From Aulosira sp. FACHB-615 (GTDB lineage Bacteria; Cyanobacteriota; Cyanobacteriia; Cyanobacteriales; Nostocaceae), in assembly GCF_014698045.1 (NCBI RefSeq), contig NZ_JACJSE010000027.1:1-64000 (forward strand): a stretch of DNA of 64,000 bases. The letters are read 5' to 3'. How positions within the stretch are numbered: the stretch's first letter is position 1; each line of letters begins with the position of its first letter. The position numbers were made by a program, and so were the translations under genes. A model generated the notes under the pieces. It saw only the letters and a program-made list of their open reading frames with translations, searched no databases and had not been told where the DNA came from. Positions 1-8,365 of the stretch are shown here, piece by piece.

Positions 1-130
1 GCACTGTAGCAACTGTAGACAAATTTTCGGGGATGCCAAAAAATGCGAAATGCGATCGCGTTTTCATGCCACAGAAGCGCGATCGCACCGATGAGAGTTT
101 TACACGGTCAATAGTTTAGCTGAAAAAAAA

Positions 131-316
131 ATGAATGAACGATACCAAATAGTAAAACTACCTTTTTGTTGTGAAAAATGTAACTCTAATGGGTGGTATT
201 TGGATCAGCGCCATGCCGTTTACGAGTGTATGACCTGCGGTTATTTCTTTCTGTCGGTAATAGGTCAGGATGACGATGAAAATCTTGAAGATGAACAGGC
301 ATGGATGAATGAGTGA
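131..316 (+). CDS. Small zinc-ribbon-like protein
   Basis: This 61-residue protein has two Cys-x2-Cys pairs (C14/C17 and C33/C36), the arrangement of a small zinc ribbon, followed by an acidic tail. I do not recognise a family. Its stop overlaps the GTG start of the recombinase by four bases, so the two are probably translated together. This suggests an accessory protein of the integrated element, perhaps a DNA-binding or regulatory partner of the integrase, but that role is inferred from position only. No clear ribosome binding site is visible, only an A-run before the ATG. Confidence 0.6.
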   Translation: MNERYQIVKLPFCCEKCNSNGWYLDQRHAVYECMTCGYFFLSVIGQDDDENLEDEQAWMNE

Positions 317-1422
317 ATGAGATGATAGAACAGCGAATTAAAGAAGCGAATGGACGCTTAAAAAACAACTACTGTGGACTAACAATTGAGCAAATCGGAG
401 GACGGCTGTACATTCGGGGAACATTGCCTCCCAAGGCATTATTAGGCAAGAACAAACCTTATCAACAGAGGATATCAGCCGCCAATGCTAATGCTGATGG
501 GGTAAAGATAGCAGAGAGACTGGCTAAGAAAATCAGCGTGCAAATCGACGCGAAAACATTTGATTGGGCTGATTACCTTGATTTGGAATTAGCTGAAGAC
601 AAGAAAACAATAGGAGAATTAATAGTTGATTTTGAAAAAGAATACTTTCTAAGAAGAACGAAGACATTTAAGACAGAAACGACTTGGAACGTTGAATATG
701 TATCAGTTTTAAAATTTTTACCCCAAAATGATGTTTTAAGCATTGAAATTTTAAAAGATATAATTATTCAAAAATCAAAACCAGATACGCGGAGTAGAAA
801 ACGGTTTGCATCTACTCTGACCATTTTTGCCAAGTTCGCCGGACTGAACGCTGATTTTTCGGAATTATCAGGTAACTACTCATTATCTAAAAGACGACCC
901 CGTGAGATTCCGAGCGATAAGCAAATCCAGGATGGTTTTTACTTGATTCAGAATGATTCTTGGCGATGGGTTTACGGGATTATGTCAGCTTATGGATTAA
1001 GGAATCATGAGGTTTTTTATGTTGACTTAGCGACCTTGAAACCGGGAAAAGGGATAACAATAACTGATGGTAAAACTGGCTCAAGAATTGTGTGGCCATT
1101 GCATCCTGAATGGTTTGATGTATTTGAACTAGCATTTCCTAAATGTCCAAAAATAGACCTTGATCGCCCCAATCGGGTAATAGGTGAAACTGTAACAAGA
1201 TATTTTCGTCGGGCGAACATCCCCTTTTCACCTTATGACCTACGCCATGCTTGGGCGATACGCTCATTAGAATATGGAATTGATATTTCATTAGCAGCCA
1301 AGCAGATGGGACACTCCCTAGAGGTTCACAGCCGCTTGTACCATAGCTGGATAGACGAGAAAGCACACCAGAGGGCTTTTGATTTAGCCCTCAGTAAACG
1401 CGATCGCCCTCTGCCACCATGA
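313..1422 (+). CDS. Tyrosine recombinase (phage-type integrase)
   Basis: A 369-residue site-specific recombinase: N-terminal arm-type DNA-binding region (about 1-85), SAM-like core-binding domain (about 95-180) and C-terminal catalytic domain. The active-site residues line up with XerD/lambda Int spacing: R230, K254, R311, H334 (23 residues after R311) and the nucleophile Y343 (9 residues later). The first His of the HxxR box is a Tyr (Y308-D-L-R311), a variant found in some family members. Start is GTG at 313, overlapping the upstream stop; ATG at 322 is the alternative. It lies about 0.8 kb from a tRNA-Thr 3' fragment, the usual position for the integrase of an element inserted in a tRNA gene. 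It likely catalyses integration and excision of that element. Confidence 0.9.
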   Translation: MNEMIEQRIKEANGRLKNNYCGLTIEQIGGRLYIRGTLPPKALLGKNKPYQQRISAANANADGVKIAERLAKKISVQIDAKTFDWADYLDLELAEDKKTIGELIVDFEKEYFLRRTKTFKTETTWNVEYVSVLKFLPQNDVLSIEILKDIIIQKSKPDTRSRKRFASTLTIFAKFAGLNADFSELSGNYSLSKRRPREIPSDKQIQDGFYLIQNDSWRWVYGIMSAYGLRNHEVFYVDLATLKPGKGITITDGKTGSRIVWPLHPEWFDVFELAFPKCPKIDLDRPNRVIGETVTRYFRRANIPFSPYDLRHAWAIRSLEYGIDISLAAKQMGHSLEVHSRLYHSWIDEKAHQRAFDLALSKRDRPLPP

Positions 1423-1444
1423 GACAAAATCTAACTTTTGAACA

Positions 1445-1813
1445 ATGGATGAAAACTTAAAAATTAAAGCAACAGAAGTTATTCAAGACATTTATCGTAA
1501 AACGCTATTAGATAAAGCAGTTGATTGCATTCAAGAGCATTTCGATAATACAGATGAATTTATCTTAATAAAAATAGAGAGCGATTTCCTTGTTGTTGGT
1601 TACTTGAGCTATTACACCGAAGAAGGTATCTTTAGCGATGCTGGGCAATTTCAGGGATTAACAGAAGAAAATATTGGTGAGCCTTGTGAATATTGGAAAA
1701 CCGTATTTTCTATTGAGGCAGACGGTAGCTTGATTGAATGCGAATCTAGTAATTACGACCCTTGCGAACATCCTGAATGGGAGCGAATAAATCAAAATGA
1801 TGACGAAATATAA
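1445..1813 (+). CDS. Hypothetical protein in integrated element
   Basis: A 122-residue acidic soluble protein, 22 bp downstream of the recombinase and on the same strand. It has no signal peptide or membrane segment. I do not recognise the family. Predicted content is mixed alpha/beta with an acidic tail ending in NQNDDEI. Base composition is AT-rich like its neighbours up to the tRNA fragment, consistent with cargo of the integrated element. Confidence 0.6.
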   Translation: MDENLKIKATEVIQDIYRKTLLDKAVDCIQEHFDNTDEFILIKIESDFLVVGYLSYYTEEGIFSDAGQFQGLTEENIGEPCEYWKTVFSIEADGSLIECESSNYDPCEHPEWERINQNDDEI

Positions 1814-1828
1814 ATTTTGACTAATAAA

Positions 1829-1963
1829 ATGACAGAAGAATACAACTGTACTACGTGCAATAGTAAAGCACTAATTTCAAAATCAAAAAAAGGTATAAGT
1901 GCTAAGTTCCCTAAAAACTGCCAGTCTAACTGTCCTCTAGCTTTATCCTTGTTAGGGAAATAA
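1829..1963 (+). CDS. Possible 44-residue Cys-containing mini-protein
   Basis: A short ORF from ATG 1829 to TAA 1961-1963, starting 15 bp after the preceding stop and on the same strand. It encodes four cysteines, C7-x2-C10 near the N-terminus and C31-x3-C35 near the C-terminus, which could bind a metal. Its position in a run of same-strand small genes and its Cys pattern are the only support; it may be non-coding. Confidence 0.35.
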   Translation: MTEEYNCTTCNSKALISKSKKGISAKFPKNCQSNCPLALSLLGK

Positions 1964-1992
1964 CAAAATAAGAGTTTTGTACAATAACTGAA

Positions 1993-2184
1993 ATGACAGT
2001 TCATTACCAAAATTACAAAGGCTTACTTTTAGAAATCTTCTTCACAGAGGATGGATTCTGCTATGCGGCTTGTGAATCGCCTTTGAGAGATGGTGTAATT
2101 CAGTCAGAAACTTGTTTAAGTCCGGGCTTGGCGTTTGATGCCCTTAAACAGAAACTTGATTCTATTTACTTTGTAGTAGAGTGA
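1993..2184 (+). CDS. Hypothetical small protein at element end
   Basis: A 63-residue ORF, the last one before the tRNA fragment. It has no motif I recognise. Alternating hydrophobic residues near the start (YKGLLLEIFF) suggest a small alpha/beta fold. Same strand and close spacing to the preceding ORFs suggest one transcription unit with the integrase. Confidence 0.45.
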   Translation: MTVHYQNYKGLLLEIFFTEDGFCYAACESPLRDGVIQSETCLSPGLAFDALKQKLDSIYFVVE

Positions 2185-2241
2185 CAAAATACAAATTTTG
2201 CATATTAAATTACCCAGTAAATACGATTACTGGGTTTAGTG

Positions 2242-2284
2242 TTTCGTAATCAGCAGGCCACGGGTTCAAATCCCGTCATCGGCT
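2242..2284 (+). other. 3' fragment of tRNA-Thr(CGT): attachment-site remnant
   Basis: The 3' part of a tRNA can be read base by base: anticodon loop TTCGTAA (2243-2249, anticodon CGT), 3' anticodon strand TCAGC (2250-2254), variable loop AGGCC, T-stem ACGGG/CCCGT with loop TTCAAAT, acceptor 3' strand CATCGGC (2277-2283) and discriminator T (2284). The 5' half (acceptor 5' strand, D-arm, 5' anticodon strand) is absent upstream. This is the expected product when an element integrates into a tRNA 3' end: the intact gene should lie at the far, leftward end of the element, outside the window. Confidence 0.85.
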
Positions 2285-3328
2285 TTATTCGGTGAATGTT
2301 TCGCAAAAGCCTTTTAATAGATTAATACAGTTAGCGATCGCACCTAAATGAGCAATTTCATAACCGTGGGTGTTTTGTGTGGGAAATGCCAAACAAGATG
2401 CACGACCGACATGACCAAATTTCATCGCAATGGAAGCATCACTACCAAAGCCACTGAGAATAGTTAATTGTAAAGTTATATCTAGTTGCTTCGCAGCACG
2501 GCACAATTGCAAATTCAAGGTTTCGTCATATATGCCATAGGCATCTTGAGACAGCAACACCGGACTTTCATTATCCTGTATGGGGTATTCTGGAGACAAG
2601 GGACAAATTTCTAAAGCAATCAACGCATCTAATTGCTGATTTTGGGTAAAAAATAACGCCCCAATTGCGCCGACTTCTTCTTTGGCTGAGGCGACTAAAT
2701 ACACATCACAGCCTGGTTGCTTCAGGGTTTGCGCTAAACCTAACAAAATCGCAACTGAAGCTTTATTATCTAAGGTGTAACTGGCGATGTGATTGTTTAA
2801 GCGAATGGGATGTTTGCGATGTTTGCCAACAACCATTCTGGTTCCTGGTCGAATACCTGCGGCTTCTAGTTGGGCGGTGGTGCGCTTGGTTTCAATCCAG
2901 GCATTTTCCCATTTTACAGGTGTGTCTTCTTGTTGGACTTTTTGCGGAGATTCGTGAGAGACATGGCGAGAACCAAAGCTGAGAATACCAGAGATAGTTT
3001 CATTGTCGCCTAATAAATCAACCACGCCTTCGCCATAAACCCAAGGAAAAGCACCGCCAAGCTTGCGGACTTCTACTTTACCTGCTTCGCCAACTGTTTT
3101 GACAATTGCGCCAATTTCATCTTTGTGGGCGGTAATAGCGATCGCTCTAGTAGAGTCTTTCCCTGGAATTTTAGCAATAATATTGTCAGCGCGATCGCTC
3201 CAAACTTCTACTCCCAGGGCAGCAAATTGCTGGAGTAAAAATTGGTTAATCTCACCCTCTACACCGCTAGGCGAATGGTGCATCACCAATTCTTCAATAA
3301 TCTTAAATAACTGTTCGTAATCCCACAT
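2285..3328 (-). CDS. M42 family metallopeptidase (aminopeptidase)
   Basis: A 347-residue cytosolic dinuclear-metal aminopeptidase of the M42 (glutamyl aminopeptidase/FrvX-like) family. Expected ligands and catalytic residues are visible: H68 in the TAHKDE box, D187 in LDNKA, the E217/E218 pair in KEEVG, E240 and H321 in HGYE. Length is normal for the family. The substrate is probably short peptides. Its stop codon directly abuts the last base of the tRNA-Thr fragment, which marks the first chromosomal gene beyond the integrated element. It is divergent from the class II aldolase gene, with 62 bp between starts. Confidence 0.92.
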   Translation of the reverse strand: MWDYEQLFKIIEELVMHHSPSGVEGEINQFLLQQFAALGVEVWSDRADNIIAKIPGKDSTRAIAITAHKDEIGAIVKTVGEAGKVEVRKLGGAFPWVYGEGVVDLLGDNETISGILSFGSRHVSHESPQKVQQEDTPVKWENAWIETKRTTAQLEAAGIRPGTRMVVGKHRKHPIRLNNHIASYTLDNKASVAILLGLAQTLKQPGCDVYLVASAKEEVGAIGALFFTQNQQLDALIALEICPLSPEYPIQDNESPVLLSQDAYGIYDETLNLQLCRAAKQLDITLQLTILSGFGSDASIAMKFGHVGRASCLAFPTQNTHGYEIAHLGAIANCINLLKGFCETFTE

Positions 3329-3390
3329 TTATTAAAATTATTCTGTCTTCTGCCTTATCCTAACGATAAATATTCACCACTGGCTTAATT

Positions 3391-4167
3391 ATGCAAACAA
3401 TATCTGTACAAAAACCAAACGCACCTGAACCACCAAAATTTACTTCTATTACCGAAGAACGCCTACACCGGAAACAAAGACTAGCCGCCGCCTTGCGGTT
3501 ATTTTCCCGCTATGGCTTTGATGAGGGAATTGCAGGTCATATCACAGCACGCGACCCGGAAACGCCGGAACACTTTTGGGTGAATCCTTTTGGAATGCAC
3601 TTTGGTTTAATTCGCGTCAGTGACCTAATTTTAGTCAATCAAGAAGGTGAGGTAATTATAGGCGATCGCCCAGTGAATCGGGCTGCGTTTGCCATTCATT
3701 CCCAAATTCATGCAGCTAGACCAGATGTCGTCGCCGCCGCCCATGCTCATTCTATCTATGGTAAAAGCTGGTCAAGCCTTGGTCGCTTGCTTGACCCCCT
3801 GACTCAAGATGCTTGTGCTTTTTACCAAGACCACAGCTTATTTGATGACTATACAGGTGTAGTGCTTGACCCGCAGGAAGGACAGCGCATTGCCCAAACC
3901 CTGGGGACAAACAAAGCCATTATCCTGAAAAACCACGGTTTACTTACTGTTGGTCACTCAGTCGATGAAGCTGCTTGGTGGTTCACCACAATGGAGCGTT
4001 CTTGTCAAGCACAATTATTAGCTGAGGCTGCGGGTAAACCTAGCCCGATTAAACATGAGTATGCAGAGATAGCACATACTCAAGTTGGTTCGCATAATTT
4101 AGGTTGGTTTAGCTTTCAACCTTTATACGAGATAATTGTGCGTCAAGAACCGGATTTGCTGGAGTGA
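3391..4167 (+). CDS. Class II aldolase/adducin family protein
   Basis: A 258-residue protein of the class II aldolase/adducin fold. The metal-binding histidines are present: H118 and H120 in the AHAH box and H182 in KNHGLL. It belongs to the group with an N-terminal extension that includes eukaryotic adducin-head-like and sugar-phosphate aldolase relatives. The substrate cannot be assigned. Its last 59 bp overlap the convergent GDSL gene on the other strand, an unusually long convergent overlap. Confidence 0.9.
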   Translation: MQTISVQKPNAPEPPKFTSITEERLHRKQRLAAALRLFSRYGFDEGIAGHITARDPETPEHFWVNPFGMHFGLIRVSDLILVNQEGEVIIGDRPVNRAAFAIHSQIHAARPDVVAAAHAHSIYGKSWSSLGRLLDPLTQDACAFYQDHSLFDDYTGVVLDPQEGQRIAQTLGTNKAIILKNHGLLTVGHSVDEAAWWFTTMERSCQAQLLAEAAGKPSPIKHEYAEIAHTQVGSHNLGWFSFQPLYEIIVRQEPDLLE

Positions 4168-5161
4168 CAGCCAGCTTTTTTTGTTGGCGCTTGCGTATTC
4201 CAACTCCACCCACAACACCAAGCGCCAATAATCCTAAAGTTGTAGAAGATTCGGGGACTTCCTGTGCTTGGATGGCGGCTAGTGCGGTATCTGCGATAAA
4301 TTGATGCGCCGTGGTAGTTGGGTGAAAATCGTCCCAAAACAAAAACTTAGTTTGGTCGTTTCGGCAGATATCAAACCGAGATAAGCAAGAGTCAGTAACA
4401 TTATTAAACCCGAATTGCGCTGGAGATGCGATCGCCCGATTAAATAAAGAATTGACATCCACAGGAATAACATTCAGATTGGGATTTTGACTGAAAGCAG
4501 CGACAGTTGCTTGCAAGCCAAAATTAAAATTATTGCTTGATTGCGTCAGACTAGCCGGAACTCGATTATCTACAGTAGCGCCTGGAAGCTTGCCTAAATC
4601 GGGCAAGTTAAACACTAAAAGATTTCTTGCACCCACACTCACCAGGGTACTTAATGCCTGAGTAATGTTATTAACTGGTATTGATGAGTCGTCGGGATTA
4701 GGGAATAGAAAGTCATTAGCACCACCCCACACAACATACAGTGCATTTGGGTCAGCAGTTTGGTTATTAGCCAATAAAGACTGAGCAAATACACCTACTT
4801 GTCCTAAAACTCCCGGTAATGGTGCATCTCTCACAACCGCATTACCCAAACCAGACGAAGAACCACCAAAGGCAAAGTTAATACCTTGGCTGGGATTACC
4901 ATTATTCAAATCGGTGATTAAAGCAGGGTTTAATCCTAACTGATTACCAAAATATTCCAACCACAAAGGGCCATTAGAGAAACGGCCATTAAAGTAAGGC
5001 GGACTTGCTGGAAAAGTACCACCCGTGGCATTGAAAACATTACCTGTATCCGATAAGCTATCACCAAATACATAAAGCTGGCTAAAATTCGCAGCCAAAG
5101 CTTTCTGCGGCAACACCAAAGATACAACGACAAAGCCAGCCGCCAACAATTGTTTTTTCAT
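4109..5161 (-). CDS. SGNH/GDSL-family secreted esterase with PEP-CTERM-like anchor
   Basis: A 350-residue secreted hydrolase. It has a signal peptide with a likely cut after ALA at residue 23, the GDSL nucleophile block at G33-D34-S35-L36, a GGAND block and a C-terminal DDFHPT block supplying the catalytic Asp and His. Near the C-terminus there is a PEP-CTERM-like sorting signal: VPES, a hydrophobic helix, then RKRQQKK. About 20 further residues follow the basic cluster, encoded by the stretch overlapping the aldolase gene; such tails are normally short. It probably cleaves lipids or esters at the cell surface. Confidence 0.9.
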   Translation of the reverse strand: MKKQLLAAGFVVVSLVLPQKALAANFSQLYVFGDSLSDTGNVFNATGGTFPASPPYFNGRFSNGPLWLEYFGNQLGLNPALITDLNNGNPSQGINFAFGGSSSGLGNAVVRDAPLPGVLGQVGVFAQSLLANNQTADPNALYVVWGGANDFLFPNPDDSSIPVNNITQALSTLVSVGARNLLVFNLPDLGKLPGATVDNRVPASLTQSSNNFNFGLQATVAAFSQNPNLNVIPVDVNSLFNRAIASPAQFGFNNVTDSCLSRFDICRNDQTKFLFWDDFHPTTTAHQFIADTALAAIQAQEVPESSTTLGLLALGVVGGVGIRKRQQKKLAVTPANPVLDAQLSRIKVES

Positions 5162-5352
5162 CTGCTGCGTATCCAGTAAAAAGATATTTGAGAAAAAGGT
5201 AAATGTACCGACTGTATTTTTAAATGATGGTTAAAATTTGTAGTTACAGTTCCAAATTTCTGCAATTTTACTGAAAAAGTCGCAGCAGATAAAGACGCAG
5301 CAAAATATATTTACTGAATTTTCACGATTTACGAATATTGTATAAAGAAGAA

Positions 5353-6726
5353 TCAGGCAGGCGATCGCTTCACCTTCAAAGCATCAGCAGCCGATACACC
5401 CTCGCCTAGCGTGCCAAAATACCATAAAGCCGCCGCCGCCTCAGCACGAGTCACAGGTTTTTTCGGTTGAAATAGCGTCGTATAACCAAATACTCGCCGA
5501 ATATTTGATTGTTCCGCACTTTGGAAATCTGCCAAAATTGCCCTTAATGCCTTCGGGTCGATTTTCCCAGCATCTTGGAAACCCCAAGTTTGTTGAACTG
5601 CATTTAAATTAGCCGTGGGTAAAGCTTGGCGAGTATCCAAAGGCACTTTCCATAAAATCATCTGTTCCCTAGTTAAAGGTGCATCAGGACGAAACAAAAC
5701 TGTGGTTGTATCTCCTGATAAGGTACTAGGAATTAAACCAGCTTCAGCTAGTCCCTGAATTGCGGCAAAATCTGGGTCTGTTTTTGCTACATCACTAAAA
5801 GCAGGTTGCGTACTTTCACTAGCCAAACGTATCTGCTTAGTAGAATTGTTCGGATACATCGCATTATTAGCCGCAACCAACCAACGCGCATAGATTCGGC
5901 GGGTGATAATTTTACCAGGTTCAAATAAATTCGTGTTATTTGTATTCGCCTTATTTGCGGGAGATTCCACCGATAACACACCCAAGGCGGCTAAATCTTG
6001 GATATGTTGACGTAATTCTTGTGGTACTTTGTTGAGGTCAGCAAATTCTTGAGATACTGCTGTAGTTGCAGTGGTGGTTGAATTATTGGGTGTAGTGTTG
6101 AGTTGGGGAGTTGTAGTGTTAGGTGCAACTGGCCCAATAAACTGCGGATCACCAGCTTGGGGAGTATTGTTAGTTGTGGGCTGAGATTGTGCAGTATTGG
6201 TACTATTGGGCGCATAATCAATCACTATGCTAGTAGCTGTTTGTGGTTGATTAGGTGCAGGATTTGTCACAGATTGGGGTTGGATAGATACTTTGACTAG
6301 CAAATCATTGCGTCGTGCTTCAAAAGTACCTACATCATCAGTTGGCTGTTGTGAAATTTGCCAGTTATTATCTTGCAACTGGCTACGATAAAAGCTCGTA
6401 ATAAAATTGCTGGGGTCAGAACTCAGCCAACGAGTTGATACTTGATTATTGGAATTACTTGCAGGTGTAACTTCCTGAAGTGTGGCATTAGTATATAAGG
6501 GAATCTCTTTGGGAAAATCCGCAGGAAGCTGGACTGTTGTTGTATTTTGCGCTGGTGCTTCGTTTTTACTAGTTTCTCCAAAAACAACTGGGTTGTTTTG
6601 CAGTTGGGGATCAGCCGCCAAAGAATTTTCCAGGTTTTTAGCGGCTGGAGTGTTGCTACAAGCTGTTAGGGAAGTAAGTAAAACAGCCAAGCTTAATAAG
6701 GCGGCTGGACGTTTGCAAAGAAACAC
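5353..6726 (-). CDS. SLH-domain lipoprotein
   Basis: A 457-residue protein with a lipoprotein signal (lipobox LTAC, lipidated C23), a low-complexity Asn/Thr/Pro/Gln linker (about 140-220), and C-terminal S-layer homology modules (about 225-445, with motifs such as DVAKTDPDFAAIQGLAEAGLI and TREQM). SLH modules bind cell-wall polymers, so the protein probably links the outer membrane or periplasm to peptidoglycan. The start is GTG at 6724-6726; no ATG lies ahead of the signal peptide. It is transcribed alone, with 191 bp before the GDSL gene. Confidence 0.85.
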   Translation of the reverse strand: MFLCKRPAALLSLAVLLTSLTACSNTPAAKNLENSLAADPQLQNNPVVFGETSKNEAPAQNTTTVQLPADFPKEIPLYTNATLQEVTPASNSNNQVSTRWLSSDPSNFITSFYRSQLQDNNWQISQQPTDDVGTFEARRNDLLVKVSIQPQSVTNPAPNQPQTATSIVIDYAPNSTNTAQSQPTTNNTPQAGDPQFIGPVAPNTTTPQLNTTPNNSTTTATTAVSQEFADLNKVPQELRQHIQDLAALGVLSVESPANKANTNNTNLFEPGKIITRRIYARWLVAANNAMYPNNSTKQIRLASESTQPAFSDVAKTDPDFAAIQGLAEAGLIPSTLSGDTTTVLFRPDAPLTREQMILWKVPLDTRQALPTANLNAVQQTWGFQDAGKIDPKALRAILADFQSAEQSNIRRVFGYTTLFQPKKPVTRAEAAAALWYFGTLGEGVSAADALKVKRSPA

Positions 6727-6869
6727 AAGCAGGAATGGATAAATTACGTGTCCTTTTCTACCCTAGCGCAGACTGGCAAAAGTTCACGATTGATTGGAAT
6801 TTAGATTTCTTAACATCGCACTAGTAACACCTGAGATGTACTCTACAAAGAACACTACTAAAGGAATTG

Positions 6870-6938
6870 GTAAAGGTATGGGGTGTAAGTATTCAAAACC
6901 CTTACACCCCCACAGATAATTTTGGTGCGTAAGTCCTG
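6870..6938. repeat. Half copy of the AGGACTTACGCA intergenic element
   Basis: Contains the inward arm (TTCAAAACCCTTACACCCCC) followed by the right terminal sequence TGCGTAAGTCCT at 6926-6937. It matches the right half of the complete copy at 30923-31064; no left terminal repeat is visible. It lies just downstream of the DAHP synthase stop and could influence the 3' end of that transcript. Confidence 0.6.
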
Positions 6939-6943
6939 TTACC

Positions 6944-8002
6944 TTAAGCCAAAGCGGTTGCAGGTTGTGGCCAGCGTCCTACAGCTTTGCCAACCACAGC
7001 CAATTCTTGCATTAACTGGTCAAAACGCTCTGGTGTCAACGATTGTGGCCCGTCAGATAAAGCTTTTTTCGGGTTGGGATGCACTTCAATCATGAGAGAA
7101 TCAGTACCAGATGCGATCGCAGCCATCGCCATAGCCGGTACAAACTCAGCCCAGCCAACACCATGACTAGGATCAATCATAATCGGCAGGTGTGTGAGTT
7201 TTCGCAATACAGGTACTACCGATAAATCTAGGGTGTTGCGGGTGTACTGGCGGTCAAAGGTGCGAATACCGCGCTCACATAAAATTACATTCGGATTTCC
7301 CGCCGCCAAAATATACTCAGCCGCCATTAACCACTCTTCAATTGTGGATGACATTCCCCGTTTCAACAGCACCGGCTTGGGTTGTGCGCCGACTTTTTTC
7401 AGCAGCGAGAAGTTCTGCATATTTCTCGCCCCTACCTGGACAACATCAGCAATTTCCGCAATTTTATCAAGTTCAGCAGCGTCCATCACTTCAGTGATTA
7501 TACCCAACCCGCTAACTTCTCGCGCCTTGGCCAGTAAATCCAAAGCACTTTCACCATGTCCTTGAAAAGCATAAGGCGAAGTCCGGGGTTTGTATGCACC
7601 GCCGCGTAAAAACTTAGCACCTGCGGCTTTAACTCGCTGTGCTGTTTCCACAATCATTTCTTCGTTTTCTACCGAGCAAGGGCCAGCCACCACCACTAAC
7701 GGATATTGTTCGCCAAAGACAACTGCACCATCAGGAGTATTCACCACCACTTCTGAAGCTTCGCCATGACGAAATTGACGACTAGCCCGTTTATAAGGCT
7801 GTTCTACTCTTAAAACTTGCTCAATCCACGGGCTAATTTCTTGAATTTGTAGGGGATCTAAATCAGCAGTATCACCGACTAAACCAATTACGACTTTGTG
7901 TTTACCTATAATTTTTTCTGGTGTTAGTCCCCAGCTAGTTAGTTCCTCGTCAATGCGGTTGATTTCCGCCTCTGGGGAACCAATCTTCATGACTACGATC
8001 AT
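6944..8002 (-). CDS. aroF: 3-deoxy-7-phosphoheptulonate (DAHP) synthase
   Basis: A 352-residue enzyme of the shikimate pathway that condenses phosphoenolpyruvate with erythrose 4-phosphate. It is the type I-beta form, with an N-terminal ferredoxin-like regulatory domain (about 1-75) and a KDO8P-synthase-like TIM barrel. Visible signatures are AGPCSVE, GGAYKPRTSPYAFQG, LLKRG and DPSHGVG. Length and domain order match Thermotoga-type enzymes, in which the N-terminal domain mediates feedback inhibition by aromatic amino acids. It is monocistronic. Confidence 0.95.
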   Translation of the reverse strand: MIVVMKIGSPEAEINRIDEELTSWGLTPEKIIGKHKVVIGLVGDTADLDPLQIQEISPWIEQVLRVEQPYKRASRQFRHGEASEVVVNTPDGAVVFGEQYPLVVVAGPCSVENEEMIVETAQRVKAAGAKFLRGGAYKPRTSPYAFQGHGESALDLLAKAREVSGLGIITEVMDAAELDKIAEIADVVQVGARNMQNFSLLKKVGAQPKPVLLKRGMSSTIEEWLMAAEYILAAGNPNVILCERGIRTFDRQYTRNTLDLSVVPVLRKLTHLPIMIDPSHGVGWAEFVPAMAMAAIASGTDSLMIEVHPNPKKALSDGPQSLTPERFDQLMQELAVVGKAVGRWPQPATALA

Positions 8003-8112
8003 CTTAAATTACCTGATTAGTTGAGTGAAATATCAAATGAATAAGCTTAACTATATTGTCGTACTTCTCAGTGTGGCGCGTAATTTTTAATGATGAGAAA
8101 TTAACATTTATT

Positions 8113-8203
8113 AGGTGACAGGTGACAGGTTATAGGTTACAGGTTATAGGTTACAGGTTATAGGTGACAGGTTATAGGTTACAGGTTATAGGTTACAGGT
8201 TAG
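8113..8203. repeat. Heptamer tandem repeat (13 units of AGGTTAY/AGGTGAC)
   Basis: Thirteen consecutive 7-bp units: AGGTGAC (3 copies), AGGTTAT (5), AGGTTAC (4) and a final AGGTTAG. The array is typical of the short tandemly repeated repetitive sequences described in heterocystous cyanobacteria. It lies about 110 bp upstream of the DAHP synthase start, in a non-coding stretch. Confidence 0.9.
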
Positions 8204-8365
8204 AGAGTTAGAAGTCTTTTGCTGTCGGTTACGTTTACTAAACTTATTTCGTCAGAGGTGTTAATTGGTGTACTTGCTCAAAACCCTTACACCGTTCGGC
8301 TGACGCTCACGGCGAAGCCCTATACTCTTTCACACCCACACCCCCAGTTTTTGGTAAAAAAATAA

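Noticed and set aside
2242..2284. Functional tRNA-Thr gene
   Set aside because: The acceptor 5' strand, D-arm and 5' anticodon strand are absent upstream; only the 3' half is present.
2665..2982. 105-codon plus ORF
   Set aside because: Antisense inside the M42 peptidase, whose catalytic residues are conserved on the other strand.
8113..8203. CRISPR array
   Set aside because: Units are 7 bp and directly contiguous, without spacers; it is a short tandem repeat.
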